From: JAABSQ01 sp964573705
Lineage (GTDB): Bacteria; Desulfobacterota; Desulfobacteria; Desulfobacterales; Desulfococcaceae
Direction: 5' to 3'
DNA: 64,000 nt
NCBI GenBank assembly: GCA_964573705.1
Contig: CAZNLT010000002.1
Span: 13,983 to 77,982, forward strand
Below the pieces are notes generated by a model, which ran no database searches, had not been told where the DNA came from, and was given only the letters and a program-made list of their open reading frames with translations. Shown here one piece after another: positions 25,633-33,925 of this stretch; position 1 is the first letter of the stretch, and every line of letters starts with the position of its first letter. A program made the position numbers and the translations under genes.

Positions 25633-25689
25633 ATGAAAAAAAGTATTCACCCCGATTTTGACCGCGGCTTGGTGGACTATTTGAACTGA
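25633..25689 (+). CDS. 18-codon leader-like ORF with a strong ribosome binding site
   Basis: MKKSIHPDFDRGLVDYLN, preceded by GAGGAGG (25623-25629), stronger than that of most genes here. The stop is 8 bases before the ATG of the YkgJ gene, which has no ribosome binding site of its own. Either a leader peptide that delivers ribosomes to the next gene or a tiny protein. No homologue recognised. Confidence 0.4.
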   Translation: MKKSIHPDFDRGLVDYLN

Positions 25690-25697
25690 ATCATGCC

Positions 25698-26255
25698 ATG
25701 AGCCGGTTCACGATTCCCTGGGATACCCCCGCCCAATGGGCGGAGATCAACCAAACCTTCGGTCATCTTCTTCAACGGCGCCGGACCGACCTGGGGCCGG
25801 CCCGGAATATCGCCCGCCAAATCGAATCCAAAATGGCCGATCTGTTCCCGCTGATGGCGGACCTGTGCCGCCACACCTGCCCCGAATGCGAAGAGCCCTG
25901 CTGTCGGGTGGCCATTCTATGGTATAATTTTCAGGATCTGCTGTTTCTCCATTTGACCGAACAGGCGGTTCCCAAATCCCAGCCGCTTCGGCGATTTCAG
26001 GAACCCTGTCGATATCTGGGGCCCCGGGGCTGTATCCTGGACCGGATGGCGCGGCCTTGGATATGCACCTGGTACATTTGCCCGCCCCAGACCGCCCGTC
26101 TCCGGAAAATGGGCCGAAGCCGCCGACAGGAAACGGATGCCGCCATTGAGGAGATTAAAGCATTGCGGCACAACATGGAGGAGATATTTATAGAAATTCT
26201 CTTTTCGTGGGCAACGGAGCGCAGGGGGCCAAATCGGGGGGGAGATAAAAAATAG
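25698..26255 (+). CDS. YkgJ-family cysteine-cluster protein
   Basis: 185 aa. Cysteine pattern of the YkgJ/CxxCxxCC zinc- or iron-chelating family: CRHTCPECEEPCCRV (~55-70), EPCRYLGPRGCILDRMARPWICTWYICP (~110-138). Soluble. Biochemical role of the family is not established; metal chelation is assumed from the cysteines. The start has no ribosome binding site, so translation may be coupled to the 18-codon ORF just upstream. Three more YkgJ proteins are encoded at 57143-60083. Confidence 0.82.
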   Translation: MSRFTIPWDTPAQWAEINQTFGHLLQRRRTDLGPARNIARQIESKMADLFPLMADLCRHTCPECEEPCCRVAILWYNFQDLLFLHLTEQAVPKSQPLRRFQEPCRYLGPRGCILDRMARPWICTWYICPPQTARLRKMGRSRRQETDAAIEEIKALRHNMEEIFIEILFSWATERRGPNRGGDKK

Positions 26256-26421
26256 AAAAATCTATACGGGTCAGGAACACGGGGCGGCCTCGATAAAGCC
26301 GGTAAGCTTTCAAACGGGGCGCCCCGGAACATCAGAATATCCGGCGGAATGCCGTCTTCCGCCTGCCTGCGCAACAAGAATAGAGGGGCGGAAAAAATCT
26401 GACTGCGCCGGAGGAATGCCT

Positions 26422-27351
26422 CTATTCGTTAAAAGAAGGACGAGGCAGGACGCCGGCCCGTTCGGCGATTTCCGGAACCATGTGCTCCCATTCGATCGCC
26501 ATCAGGTGAATCCCGGCCACCCCTTTCATTTCCCTGAATTCCTCGATCTGCTCGCAGGCGATCTTGATCCCTTCTTCCGCATATTTGCCGCGGCCCGCGC
26601 CCTTGAGCCGGTCGATGATTTCATCCGGAACGTCCATGCCCGGCACGTTGTTCTTCATGTATCGGGCCATACCGAGGCTCTTCATGGGGGTGATCCCGGC
26701 CAGAATATACACCTTTTCGGTGAGCCCCATGTCATTGGCCTGCTTGACCCATTCCCGCATCTTTTTCATGTTGTAGATGCACTGGGTCTGAACGAAATCG
26801 GCCCCGGCCTCCACCTTTTTGGCCAGACGATGCACCCGCCATTCAAACGGCTCGGCAAAGGGGTTGGCGGCCGCGCCGATGAACATCTTCGGCGGGGTGT
26901 CGATATCCCCCCCGCTCAAAAACTTGCCGTTTTCGCCCATATGCTTGACCATGCGGATCAGTTGCATGGAATCGATATCGAACACCCCTTTGGCGCTGGG
27001 ATGATCTCCGAACTGTTGATGATCGCCGGACAGGCAGAGCATATTCCGGATCCCGTGGGCATAGGCCCCCAGAATATCCGCCTGCATGGCCAGTCGGTTC
27101 CGGTCCCGGCAGACCATCTGATAATTGGGCTCCAGCCCTTCATCGATAGCGATCAGGGAGGCGGCCCAGCTGGACATTCGGACCATGGCGGTCTGGTTGT
27201 CTGTGATATTGACGGAATCGACCATGCCTTTGAGATGGGAGGCTTTTTCACGTACCGCTTCCACACTCGTTCCACGCGGAGGGCCAAGCTCACCGGTAAA
27301 CGCAAAATGTCCGGCTCTGAGCACCTTCTCCAAATTACTTCCTGAATTCAT
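26422..27351 (-). CDS. metF: Methylenetetrahydrofolate reductase
   Basis: 309 aa, FAD TIM-barrel. Reduces 5,10-methylene-THF to 5-methyl-THF. Recognised by the early GELGPPRGTSVEAVREKASHL, NITDNQTAMVRMS, NMLCLSGDHQQFGDHPSAKGVFDIDS and VEAGADFVQTQCIYNM. It stands alone rather than beside metV or CO-dehydrogenase genes, but in sulfate reducers of this group MetF serves the methyl branch of the acetyl-CoA pathway as well as methionine synthesis. It has its own likely promoter (27503-27531). Confidence 0.93.
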   Translation of the reverse strand: MNSGSNLEKVLRAGHFAFTGELGPPRGTSVEAVREKASHLKGMVDSVNITDNQTAMVRMSSWAASLIAIDEGLEPNYQMVCRDRNRLAMQADILGAYAHGIRNMLCLSGDHQQFGDHPSAKGVFDIDSMQLIRMVKHMGENGKFLSGGDIDTPPKMFIGAAANPFAEPFEWRVHRLAKKVEAGADFVQTQCIYNMKKMREWVKQANDMGLTEKVYILAGITPMKSLGMARYMKNNVPGMDVPDEIIDRLKGAGRGKYAEEGIKIACEQIEEFREMKGVAGIHLMAIEWEHMVPEIAERAGVLPRPSFNE

Positions 27352-27693
27352 ATGACCTTACCTCTCATTATAAGTTTGTGGGGACTATTCAACAGGGTCT
27401 TTCCCATTCTCAAGCACGGTGTTTTGAATTCTACGGAACCTTTTCCCGGAGAGTGATCCGACCCTCGATCCGAATCACCCCGATTGTCGATTAAAGGTTG
27501 CTAATTAATCCTTTTTTATGGTCATTGTCAATAAAAAGCTCCTCAATAAACCTGCCAGAGACCCGGCGGAACCAGCCAAACCTTCCCCGATCGCTGAAAG
27601 TGAATGAACTCGATTATCTTTTTTCAATAGACCTGTGAAGCCGTATACGATAAAACATGCTTCTCTTTCTGATTGCGATGGGAGAAGCGCACC
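27352..27693. other. Divergent metF / FAD-oxidoreductase intergenic region
   Basis: 342 bases, A/T-richer than the flanks. It holds the putative metF promoter on the minus strand. For the plus-strand gene only a ribosome binding site (GGAGAAG) is clear. I see no riboswitch or gene in it. Confidence 0.5.
27503..27531 (-). promoter_or_regulatory. Putative sigma-70 promoter of metF
   Basis: Minus strand: perfect TTGACA (27531-27526), 17-base spacer, TTAATT (27508-27503). It would start transcription about 145 bases before the metF ATG. The -10 is weak, the -35 and spacing are good. Confidence 0.45.
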
Positions 27694-28938
27694 ATGAGGA
27701 TCGCCATCATCGGCGCCGGCATTTCCGGATTGGTGTCAGCCCAACTGTTGGATGCGGAACATGAAGTGACCCTTTACGAGAAGACCGGCCGGCCTGGGGG
27801 ACACGCCCGTACCGCAGTGATCACCCTCGAAGACACCGATTATCCGGTGGACACCGGCGCTATCCTCTTCAACTCGGTCACTGCCCCCCATTTCTCCGAG
27901 CTGACCGAACAGCTGCATATTCCGACCCGGCCTCTGGTCCCGGTATTCGGCATTCGGTGCCGCCGAACCGGTCTGGCATACGGCCTCCCCGGTTTCCGCC
28001 GCCTATTTGCACAGCCTCATAATTTAGTACGGCCGTGGTTTTTGCGAATGGCACGGGAAATTCGACGTTTTCGTCGGGAATCCCCGGCCCTGCTGCTGAA
28101 GAATGATTCAGATCTTTCTCTGAAGGACTATCTGATTCACCAACGGTATTCCGAACCCTTTTACCGGTTCTTCATTTTTCCCCTGGCGTCGGCCCTGTGG
28201 ACCGCGGACCCCGAGCTGATTTCGGAACTCCCGGCTCGGGATTTTGTTGAGTTTTACAAACACCACGGCTTTTATGACTCGCCTGACAGGCCCTGCTGCC
28301 GGATCATTCCCGGCGGAACCCGGCAATTAACGGCGGCCCTGACCGACAAGATCCGGGCACGGATCCGCCTCCGTTCGTCGGTAGTCTCCGTCCGGCGGTC
28401 CGAAGACTCTGTGACCGTGGCTTCCGAGGGCGGGCCTCCGGAGCAGTTCGATCAAGTGATCATCGCCACTCAGGCGGATCAGGCGTTGAAGATCCTGTCG
28501 GCCCCCTCTCCGGAAGAGCGGGAGATCTTATCCGCTTTCCGGTATCGGGAAGCCGTCACCCTGCTCCATTTCGACACCGACGTTCTGGCTGGGCAAGAGC
28601 AGGCCCGGGGCCACCTGAATTTCCTTACCCCCTGGCACTCCGGAAACCCCGCAGCGATTACTTATGATATGAAACGGCTCGGGACGACGTCGGGGCCCGT
28701 CCCCTTCCTCGTCAGCCGCAATCTCAACTGGGCGGCCCGACCCGGCGCCATCCTTCGAGAAATCTCATTTCGCCAGCTCGTTTTGCCTCCGGAGCGGCAT
28801 CGCTTCCAAAACCGAAGAAACCGAATCAACGGTATGAACCGAACCTGGTTCTGCGGGGCATACTGGGGAACCGGATATCTTGAAGATGCTCTGGTCAGCG
28901 CCATCTCAGTCTGCAATCGCCTGACCGACGGATCTTGA
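27694..28938 (+). CDS. FAD-dependent amine-oxidase-like protein
   Basis: 414 aa from ATG 27694 (GGAGAAG upstream; the frame is open to 27673). N-terminal Rossmann dinucleotide motif MRIAIIGAGISGLVSAQLL with the second glycine motif GRPGGHARTA, typical of the NAD(P)-binding amine-oxidoreductase/desaturase-like family; C-terminal FAD loop AYWGTGYLEDALVSAI. It resembles proteins often annotated 'NAD/FAD-binding protein' near cyclopropane-fatty-acid synthases, but no such partner is present here, so substrate is unknown. Confidence 0.8.
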   Translation: MRIAIIGAGISGLVSAQLLDAEHEVTLYEKTGRPGGHARTAVITLEDTDYPVDTGAILFNSVTAPHFSELTEQLHIPTRPLVPVFGIRCRRTGLAYGLPGFRRLFAQPHNLVRPWFLRMAREIRRFRRESPALLLKNDSDLSLKDYLIHQRYSEPFYRFFIFPLASALWTADPELISELPARDFVEFYKHHGFYDSPDRPCCRIIPGGTRQLTAALTDKIRARIRLRSSVVSVRRSEDSVTVASEGGPPEQFDQVIIATQADQALKILSAPSPEEREILSAFRYREAVTLLHFDTDVLAGQEQARGHLNFLTPWHSGNPAAITYDMKRLGTTSGPVPFLVSRNLNWAARPGAILREISFRQLVLPPERHRFQNRRNRINGMNRTWFCGAYWGTGYLEDALVSAISVCNRLTDGS

Positions 28939-29107
28939 ATCGGTAGAAAGAAAAGTTCTTCTATAAGGTATTTTCCTGCCCATAATACCGAACTTTCCCT
29001 ATTTATCCCGCGCTGGCATTTCCGTATAGATGGTTTACCCAAACCGGATTGCCCTGTCCGACCGGCACGATACCCATTTCAGCTTTGTTCACTCAGGGAG
29101 GAAATTT

Positions 29108-29317
29108 ATGAACGTCATATCGTTGGATTCCGTCAAAAAAACCCGTGATGCGCAGGTCAGGCGACAAAATGAAGAAGCCCTCGAATTTACCTATTCGGCA
29201 TGGCAGATCGCGGTCGAGCATTCGCGGTTCCTACCTAGAGATATGGCTCTTAAACTGATCCAGCAAATCGTCTATGACCATGGGATGGGGTTGGATGACT
29301 TAAAGAATTTTCTCTAA
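29108..29317 (+). CDS. Hypothetical 69-residue protein
   Basis: 69 aa from ATG 29108, with a strong ribosome binding site GGGAGGAAA (29096-29104). Soluble, mostly helical and charged (KKTRDAQVRRQNEEALEF, then ALKLIQQIVYDHGMGLDDLK). No domain recognised. The good ribosome binding site and protein-like composition support a real gene; function unknown. Confidence 0.55.
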   Translation: MNVISLDSVKKTRDAQVRRQNEEALEFTYSAWQIAVEHSRFLPRDMALKLIQQIVYDHGMGLDDLKNFL

Positions 29318-29734
29318 ATTCCTGTTTTCCCCGCCTCAGCTCCGAATGGGACGTGCGTGAAACACGGCATCCGCCATTCCGGCATTCCTGATTTTCGAGG
29401 TTCGGCCGATCCCCTGCCGGAAGGGCCGAACCCGGATGTTTCCAACCCCCCTTGTTCGCCCTTTCCTGGAAAAGAAAAAATATTTCAAAAAGACACCCGC
29501 CACTCTTAAAATCCGAATTGCGCCCCCTTGCTTTCGAGATTTCCATCTGATAGTGAATAAGACCAAGACCGCATTGAAAACAAGAGTGAATTCGATTACC
29601 TGCCGAAGTGCCGAATGGGTTTTCCCGCCTTCATCTTGAAATGCCTTCGGCCATGGCCAGACCAGCAACAGGCAGGCCGTAATGAACAGAATAAAATGTC
29701 GAAAACAGATCACCGGAATTTCGAGGGCAGAGGC
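29318..29734. other. 417-base region without a confident gene
   Basis: A minus-strand open frame (29336-29713, GTG start, 125 codons) encodes two hydrophobic stretches (FRHFILFITACLLLVWPWPK and VIEFTLVFNAVLVLFTIRW) and then a basic, non-globular tail. It might be a small membrane protein, but it lacks a ribosome binding site and a recognised family. Otherwise nothing is visible; the promoter of the downstream plus-strand genes should lie here. Confidence 0.35.
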
Positions 29735-30184
29735 ATGAAGCGCGCTTCCATGCCGAAGGGTCTGTTTCAGGCGGTGCTCTGTTTTCTACTCTGTTTTCCG
29801 GGGACCGCCATCCCCCAGGACCGACTGGAAGCCAAGACCCAGCCGCCCTCCCGCTCCGATGTAATCCTGACGGTCAACATTCCTGCCGAACTGTTCATGG
29901 CCCTGGTTTCCTATCAGGAGTTGTCCGAGGCGGATGATCAGGGGGAAGCGACCACTCGAAAGCTGATAAAGGTGTTGGAAACGATTGTAAAAACCCTCAA
30001 AGAAGAACAGCAAAAATTTACAGCGTTACGACCTGAAACCGGAACAGATGCGAGCCTTGAACATCGACTTTCCAAGCTTGACCGGCACCTGAAAGATTTT
30101 CGAAACGAACTCCGGTATCGCCGAACTCTTCTGGAATATCAGCAGCTCAAGAAAAAACAGAAGTCCTTCATCGAAGAAAATTGA
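29735..30184 (+). CDS. Secreted coiled-coil protein of unknown function
   Basis: 149 aa from ATG 29735. Signal peptide (PKGLFQAVLCFLLCFPGTAIPQ, cut near residue 28), short linker, then a helical region with heptad character (LIKVLETIVKTLKEEQQKF; LSKLDRHLKDFRNELRYRR; LLEYQQLKKKQKSF). Periplasmic. No family recognised. It is 10 bases before the OmpA-like lipoprotein gene and so probably part of the YfiR-containing set. Confidence 0.6.
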   Translation: MKRASMPKGLFQAVLCFLLCFPGTAIPQDRLEAKTQPPSRSDVILTVNIPAELFMALVSYQELSEADDQGEATTRKLIKVLETIVKTLKEEQQKFTALRPETGTDASLEHRLSKLDRHLKDFRNELRYRRTLLEYQQLKKKQKSFIEEN

Positions 30185-30194
30185 GGAAAGAACC

Positions 30195-31019
30195 ATGCTC
30201 CCTCCAAGATCGATTCGGCTGGGCCTTTTTCTCTGGTTGGCGGTAGTGGTCTGGATCACCGGATGCGCAAGTTTCCGGGAATATCAGCAGGACAGAGAAA
30301 TTCAACGGCTGGAATCCGCCGCCCGGAAGACCGAAGATGATGTTCGGAACCGTCTGGATCAAAGCCCGGACAGCATCCTGAGTGAATCGCTTCGCACCCT
30401 GGATGCCATTCTGGAATATGCGGACCGGGTAAAATCGGACCCGATGCGCTTCGATTCGGCCCGCATCGAGGAATACACCCGAAAGATCGACATCATTCGA
30501 ACCAACCTTGAACGGTTCAAGGACCTGAAGCTTCAGGCCGACATCTCCTTTCCTTTGGGAGCTTACCGGGTATCGGCCCTTTCCCCGGCCGGACGGGTCC
30601 GACTCGGCCGATTGAAAGATCGGATCGTGAAAACGGCCAAAGACCTCGGGACCCGATATCCGGGCCACCCCATTCGAATCACTTTAAAAACGATCGGGTA
30701 TACCGATCTGGGACCGATTTTACCCGACTCCGCCCTGGAAGCGGCGCTGCAAAAGGAGGTGAAGACTCCCGCTCCGTCGGAAAGAGACCGACAGCGCCAG
30801 TACAATCAGGCCCTGTCCCGGCTTCGCTCGGTCAGCGTCAACCGGTACCTGAAGGACCTCATCCGCAGGGACCTTCCCGGCGGCGGCTTCCAGGTGGAGT
30901 TAAAACATATCGGTAAAGGCGAGTCATTCCCGTTGCCCCGAATAACACCGCCGTACAAGGCCATCGACCCCCGGCGGCGGATCTGTATCATTTCCCCTTT
31001 TATCGAGATCGTGATTTGA
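30195..31019 (+). CDS. OmpA-like lipoprotein (YfiB-like role)
   Basis: 274 aa. Lipoprotein signal with lipobox ITGC (C~24), then a helical region (~25-115) and an OmpA-like C-terminal domain (~120-274): GYTDLGPI, the NQALSRLRSVSVNRYLKDLI segment equivalent to the N..LS..RA..V..yL pattern, HIGKGES and the final DPRRRICIISPFIEI. Likely anchored in the outer membrane and contacting peptidoglycan. In the Pseudomonas YfiBNR system YfiB is also an OmpA-like lipoprotein that sequesters YfiR; yfiR follows here with a 4-base overlap, which supports the analogy (inference). Confidence 0.68.
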   Translation: MLPPRSIRLGLFLWLAVVVWITGCASFREYQQDREIQRLESAARKTEDDVRNRLDQSPDSILSESLRTLDAILEYADRVKSDPMRFDSARIEEYTRKIDIIRTNLERFKDLKLQADISFPLGAYRVSALSPAGRVRLGRLKDRIVKTAKDLGTRYPGHPIRITLKTIGYTDLGPILPDSALEAALQKEVKTPAPSERDRQRQYNQALSRLRSVSVNRYLKDLIRRDLPGGGFQVELKHIGKGESFPLPRITPPYKAIDPRRRICIISPFIEIVI

Positions 31020-31564
31020 TCCGTATTCGTCACATCGGCATTAGAATCGTTTTGATCGCCTCGTGGGCGATGATCGGGGCCCCCGCCCGGGCGGAGGGAC
31101 CCCCTTCCATGGCCCGCGCCACGTTGGTCTATAATCTGAGCAAATTCGTGGTTTGGCCGGAAGCGGTCTTTTCAGATCCGGATGCGCCCTGTATTTTTTG
31201 CCTGCTGGGCCAAGACGACATCGAAAAGGAGTTGGCCCTTCTAAACGGTCAAGTCCTCAATGACCGAAAGGTGGTTTTCCGGCCCGTTCAGGAACCGACG
31301 CCCCCGTTGGAATGCCAGGTGCTGGTGATCGGGGCCTTGGAAGAAACGGCCCTGACGGCCGTTCTGGAACTTCTGGAGAGACAGCCGATCTTCACCGTCA
31401 GCGACACTCCCCGGTTTGCGAAACTGGGAGGCATGGTTGAAATCGTCTCCAGCGGTACCCGGGTTTTTTTCCATATCAACCTGGACGCGGCCAAACGGGC
31501 CGGTCTCATCATCAAAGCGCCCCTGCTTCAGATCGCCACCGTCATTCGGGAAACTGTCCCCTGA
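31016..31564 (+). CDS. YfiR family periplasmic protein (DUF4154)
   Basis: 182 aa, TTG start overlapping the lipoprotein stop. Signal peptide (ASWAMIGAPARA). Family pattern clear: ARATLVYNLSKFVVWPE, CIFCLLGQDD, LNGQVLNDRKVVFRPV, the Cys of LECQVLVIG, PIFTVSDTPRFAKLGGMVEIV, RVFFHINLDAAKRAGLIIKAPLLQIA. In Pseudomonas YfiR binds the periplasmic domain of the CHASE8 diguanylate cyclase YfiN and represses it. Here the nearest CHASE8 protein is the convergent hybrid histidine kinase, whose gene begins 3' end to 3' end 47 bases away; the partnership is inferred. Confidence 0.85.
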   Translation: MIRIRHIGIRIVLIASWAMIGAPARAEGPPSMARATLVYNLSKFVVWPEAVFSDPDAPCIFCLLGQDDIEKELALLNGQVLNDRKVVFRPVQEPTPPLECQVLVIGALEETALTAVLELLERQPIFTVSDTPRFAKLGGMVEIVSSGTRVFFHINLDAAKRAGLIIKAPLLQIATVIRETVP

Positions 31565-31611
31565 CGGCGGCCGAACCTCCAGGTTCAGAACCGTCTCAGC
31601 GATTATTCTAC

Positions 31612-33708
31612 TCACCCGCTTGGTTCGACCGGTGTCCTTTCGGCGCCGCCCGCCTCCCCCTTTCCCGATAACACCGCTTTCACCGCTTCGGCGATTTTTT
31701 GCAGGGTGTAGGGCTTGCGAAGGTAAGCGCCCGCGCCGAGCTGTTGCACCTCTTTGGCCCGGGCCGTCTCCGAAAACCCGCTGGCGATGACCGCCCGCTG
31801 ACCGGGGTGCAGGTCGAGAATCCTCCGGTAGGTTTCCAACCCGTCAATACCCGGGTCCATAATCATATCCAGAAGAACCAGGTCCGCTTTTCCCGTGCGC
31901 ATGTATTCGACCGCGGCCTCGCCGGCAGCGACCGCGTGTACCCTGTATCCCAGGGCTTCCAGAATCCGGGAGGCGATTTCGCGCTGCTCCGCAAGGTCGT
32001 CCACCACCAGAATGGTTTGCCCTTCGCCCCGAAGCGGCTTTGCCGAACCAAGCGCCGCAGGCTCGCGCACCGGGCTGCGGGTCGCGGGAAAATAGAGCTG
32101 AAACGTGGTTCCTTCCCCCACCCGGCTCTCCACATCGATGTAGCCGTGGTGATCCTTTACCGTGCCCCAGACCACCGCCATTCCGAGACCGGTTCCCGAC
32201 CGCCCCATCTTCTTCTTGGTATAGAAGGGTTCAAAAATATGCTGAATATCTTTCCGGGGAATCCCGATGCCGGTATCGGATACCGTGAGGACGACATAAT
32301 CCCCCTTTTGAATCGTATCATAGCCGGGCAACGGCCGGTCCACGAAGCGGTTGGTCAGCCCGATGGTGATGACCCCGCCGTCGTCCATCGCCTCCGCCGC
32401 GTTGCCGACCAGATTCATCAGGGTTTTATCCAGATGGACCGGTGAGCCGTTGACGTTCATGACATCGGGGTCCAAGCGGGTTTCGATGCGGACGCCGGGA
32501 TGATGCCGGCGCAGTTTCCGGTGTACGGGGCTTTGAAGATGGGTTTGGATCAGGTCCTTCAAATCCACCACTTCGCTGTGGCCGACCCCCCGGCGGGCCA
32601 GGGTCAGCAGGTCCTGGACAATGGCCGCCGCCTTGAGCCCGGACCCCTGAATGGTGAGAACCGGCTTGCGCATGGGGCTGTCTTCCGGCAGATGCATCAA
32701 CAGCAGATCCGGGTAACTGACGATGCCCGATAAAATATTGTTGAGATCATGGGCCACCCCCGCGGCCAGGGTCCCGATGGCCTCCATCTTCTGGGCCCGG
32801 GAAAGCTGTTCCTGAACTTTGATCCGCTCCTCCATCTCGGCTTTGAGCCGGGCATTGGATCGGGTCAATTCCCGGGTCCTTTCCGCCACCGCCTCTTCCA
32901 GCCGGTCCCGGTGTTCGGCCAGGGCCGCATCCCGCTTCCGAATCTGGATCAGCATGTCGTTGAAACCGCTGATCAGGGCCCCGACCTCATCGCTATTCCT
33001 TTTGGATACCTGAACGCTGTAATCCCGGTGTTCGGAGACCGCCTCCATGGCCCGGGTGAGTTCGGCCAGGGGATCGACCACCGACCGGTGCAGCCGTTTG
33101 GAGATGAGGTGAACAATCATAAACAGCAGTGTGGTCAACCCCAGCACCACCAGCACCGAATGCACAATCCGGGTGTTCAACGCGCGTAAATCGGCCCGGA
33201 TGACCACATACCCGATCACTTCGTCTTTTAGGCGAATGGGGTGGATCACGTCCAGATACTCGGCTGAAAACAGGTGAAGGGTCTGCCGGTGGTCGATGGG
33301 GTCTGCGAAACCGGCGCGAAGGGTCTGAAAAAAAGCCGCGTCCGCCGGTTTCGAATCCGACAGGAGCGGGTTTTGGTATACCGCAAACAGACTGCCGTCC
33401 CGCCGAAGAACGGCGGCCACGGCGATCTGCGGCTCCGCGCTCAGGGCGGCGAGGATTTCCGTGGCCGTTTCCGGCACCTCGAAGGTGAGGGAGGCGGTGG
33501 AGTTGATCCCCACCACTTCGGCCAGGGTGGCGATATTCTGGACCATATTGCGCCGAAAAGCGGTGATCTTATCGGTCAGAAAAAACACCGCCAGCACCCC
33601 CACGATGAAAAGGGAGGTAAGGGTGACGATGACGGTCAATTTGGTTCGAAAGGGCAGATCGCCGAACCTGGGCAGCGCGGCGCCCCCCGGGGTTATGGTG
33701 GTTTTCAT
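31612..33708 (-). CDS. CHASE8-HAMP hybrid sensor histidine kinase with receiver
   Basis: 698 aa. Membrane helix (~25-48), periplasmic CHASE8 domain (~50-175; NIATLAEVVGINSTASLTFE and EILAALSAEPQIAVAAVLRR), second helix (~185-205), HAMP (DPLAELTRAMEAVSEHRDYS), coiled coil (AVAERTRELTRSNARLK), HisKA with phospho-acceptor in AAGVAHDLNNILSGIV, HATPase (GNAAEAMDD, SDTGIGIP, GTGLGMAVVWGTV), C-terminal receiver (D in LVLLDMIMDPGIDG, K in YLRKPYT). CHASE8 is the YfiN sensor domain, yet the output is a kinase and there is no GGDEF. It should pass phosphate within the protein or on to a separate partner; no separate regulator gene is adjacent. Confidence 0.9.
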   Translation of the reverse strand: MKTTITPGGAALPRFGDLPFRTKLTVIVTLTSLFIVGVLAVFFLTDKITAFRRNMVQNIATLAEVVGINSTASLTFEVPETATEILAALSAEPQIAVAAVLRRDGSLFAVYQNPLLSDSKPADAAFFQTLRAGFADPIDHRQTLHLFSAEYLDVIHPIRLKDEVIGYVVIRADLRALNTRIVHSVLVVLGLTTLLFMIVHLISKRLHRSVVDPLAELTRAMEAVSEHRDYSVQVSKRNSDEVGALISGFNDMLIQIRKRDAALAEHRDRLEEAVAERTRELTRSNARLKAEMEERIKVQEQLSRAQKMEAIGTLAAGVAHDLNNILSGIVSYPDLLLMHLPEDSPMRKPVLTIQGSGLKAAAIVQDLLTLARRGVGHSEVVDLKDLIQTHLQSPVHRKLRRHHPGVRIETRLDPDVMNVNGSPVHLDKTLMNLVGNAAEAMDDGGVITIGLTNRFVDRPLPGYDTIQKGDYVVLTVSDTGIGIPRKDIQHIFEPFYTKKKMGRSGTGLGMAVVWGTVKDHHGYIDVESRVGEGTTFQLYFPATRSPVREPAALGSAKPLRGEGQTILVVDDLAEQREIASRILEALGYRVHAVAAGEAAVEYMRTGKADLVLLDMIMDPGIDGLETYRRILDLHPGQRAVIASGFSETARAKEVQQLGAGAYLRKPYTLQKIAEAVKAVLSGKGEAGGAERTPVEPSG

Positions 33709-33925
33709 CTTATTCCCGCATTCATTCTCTGTTTTTCAGCCATTCCGCACCGGGTTTCAGTGAACAATTCCCATTTTTATCGGTTGAGACCCGGGACCCC
33801 GGTCGGCATGCCCGTTCATAAAACGATTTATTTTAACAGCGGAAGGATCCGGAAGGAATGGGGCGAATCGGGTAATTGATCTGCGCAGAGGGATTATTCG
33901 GGATTCAGAGGGGCCGACCGGAAGA

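Noticed and set aside
31573..31586. GAACC-TCCA-GGTTC hairpin between yfiR-like gene and the kinase gene
   Set aside because: Only 5 bp and no T-run on either strand; too weak to call a terminator.
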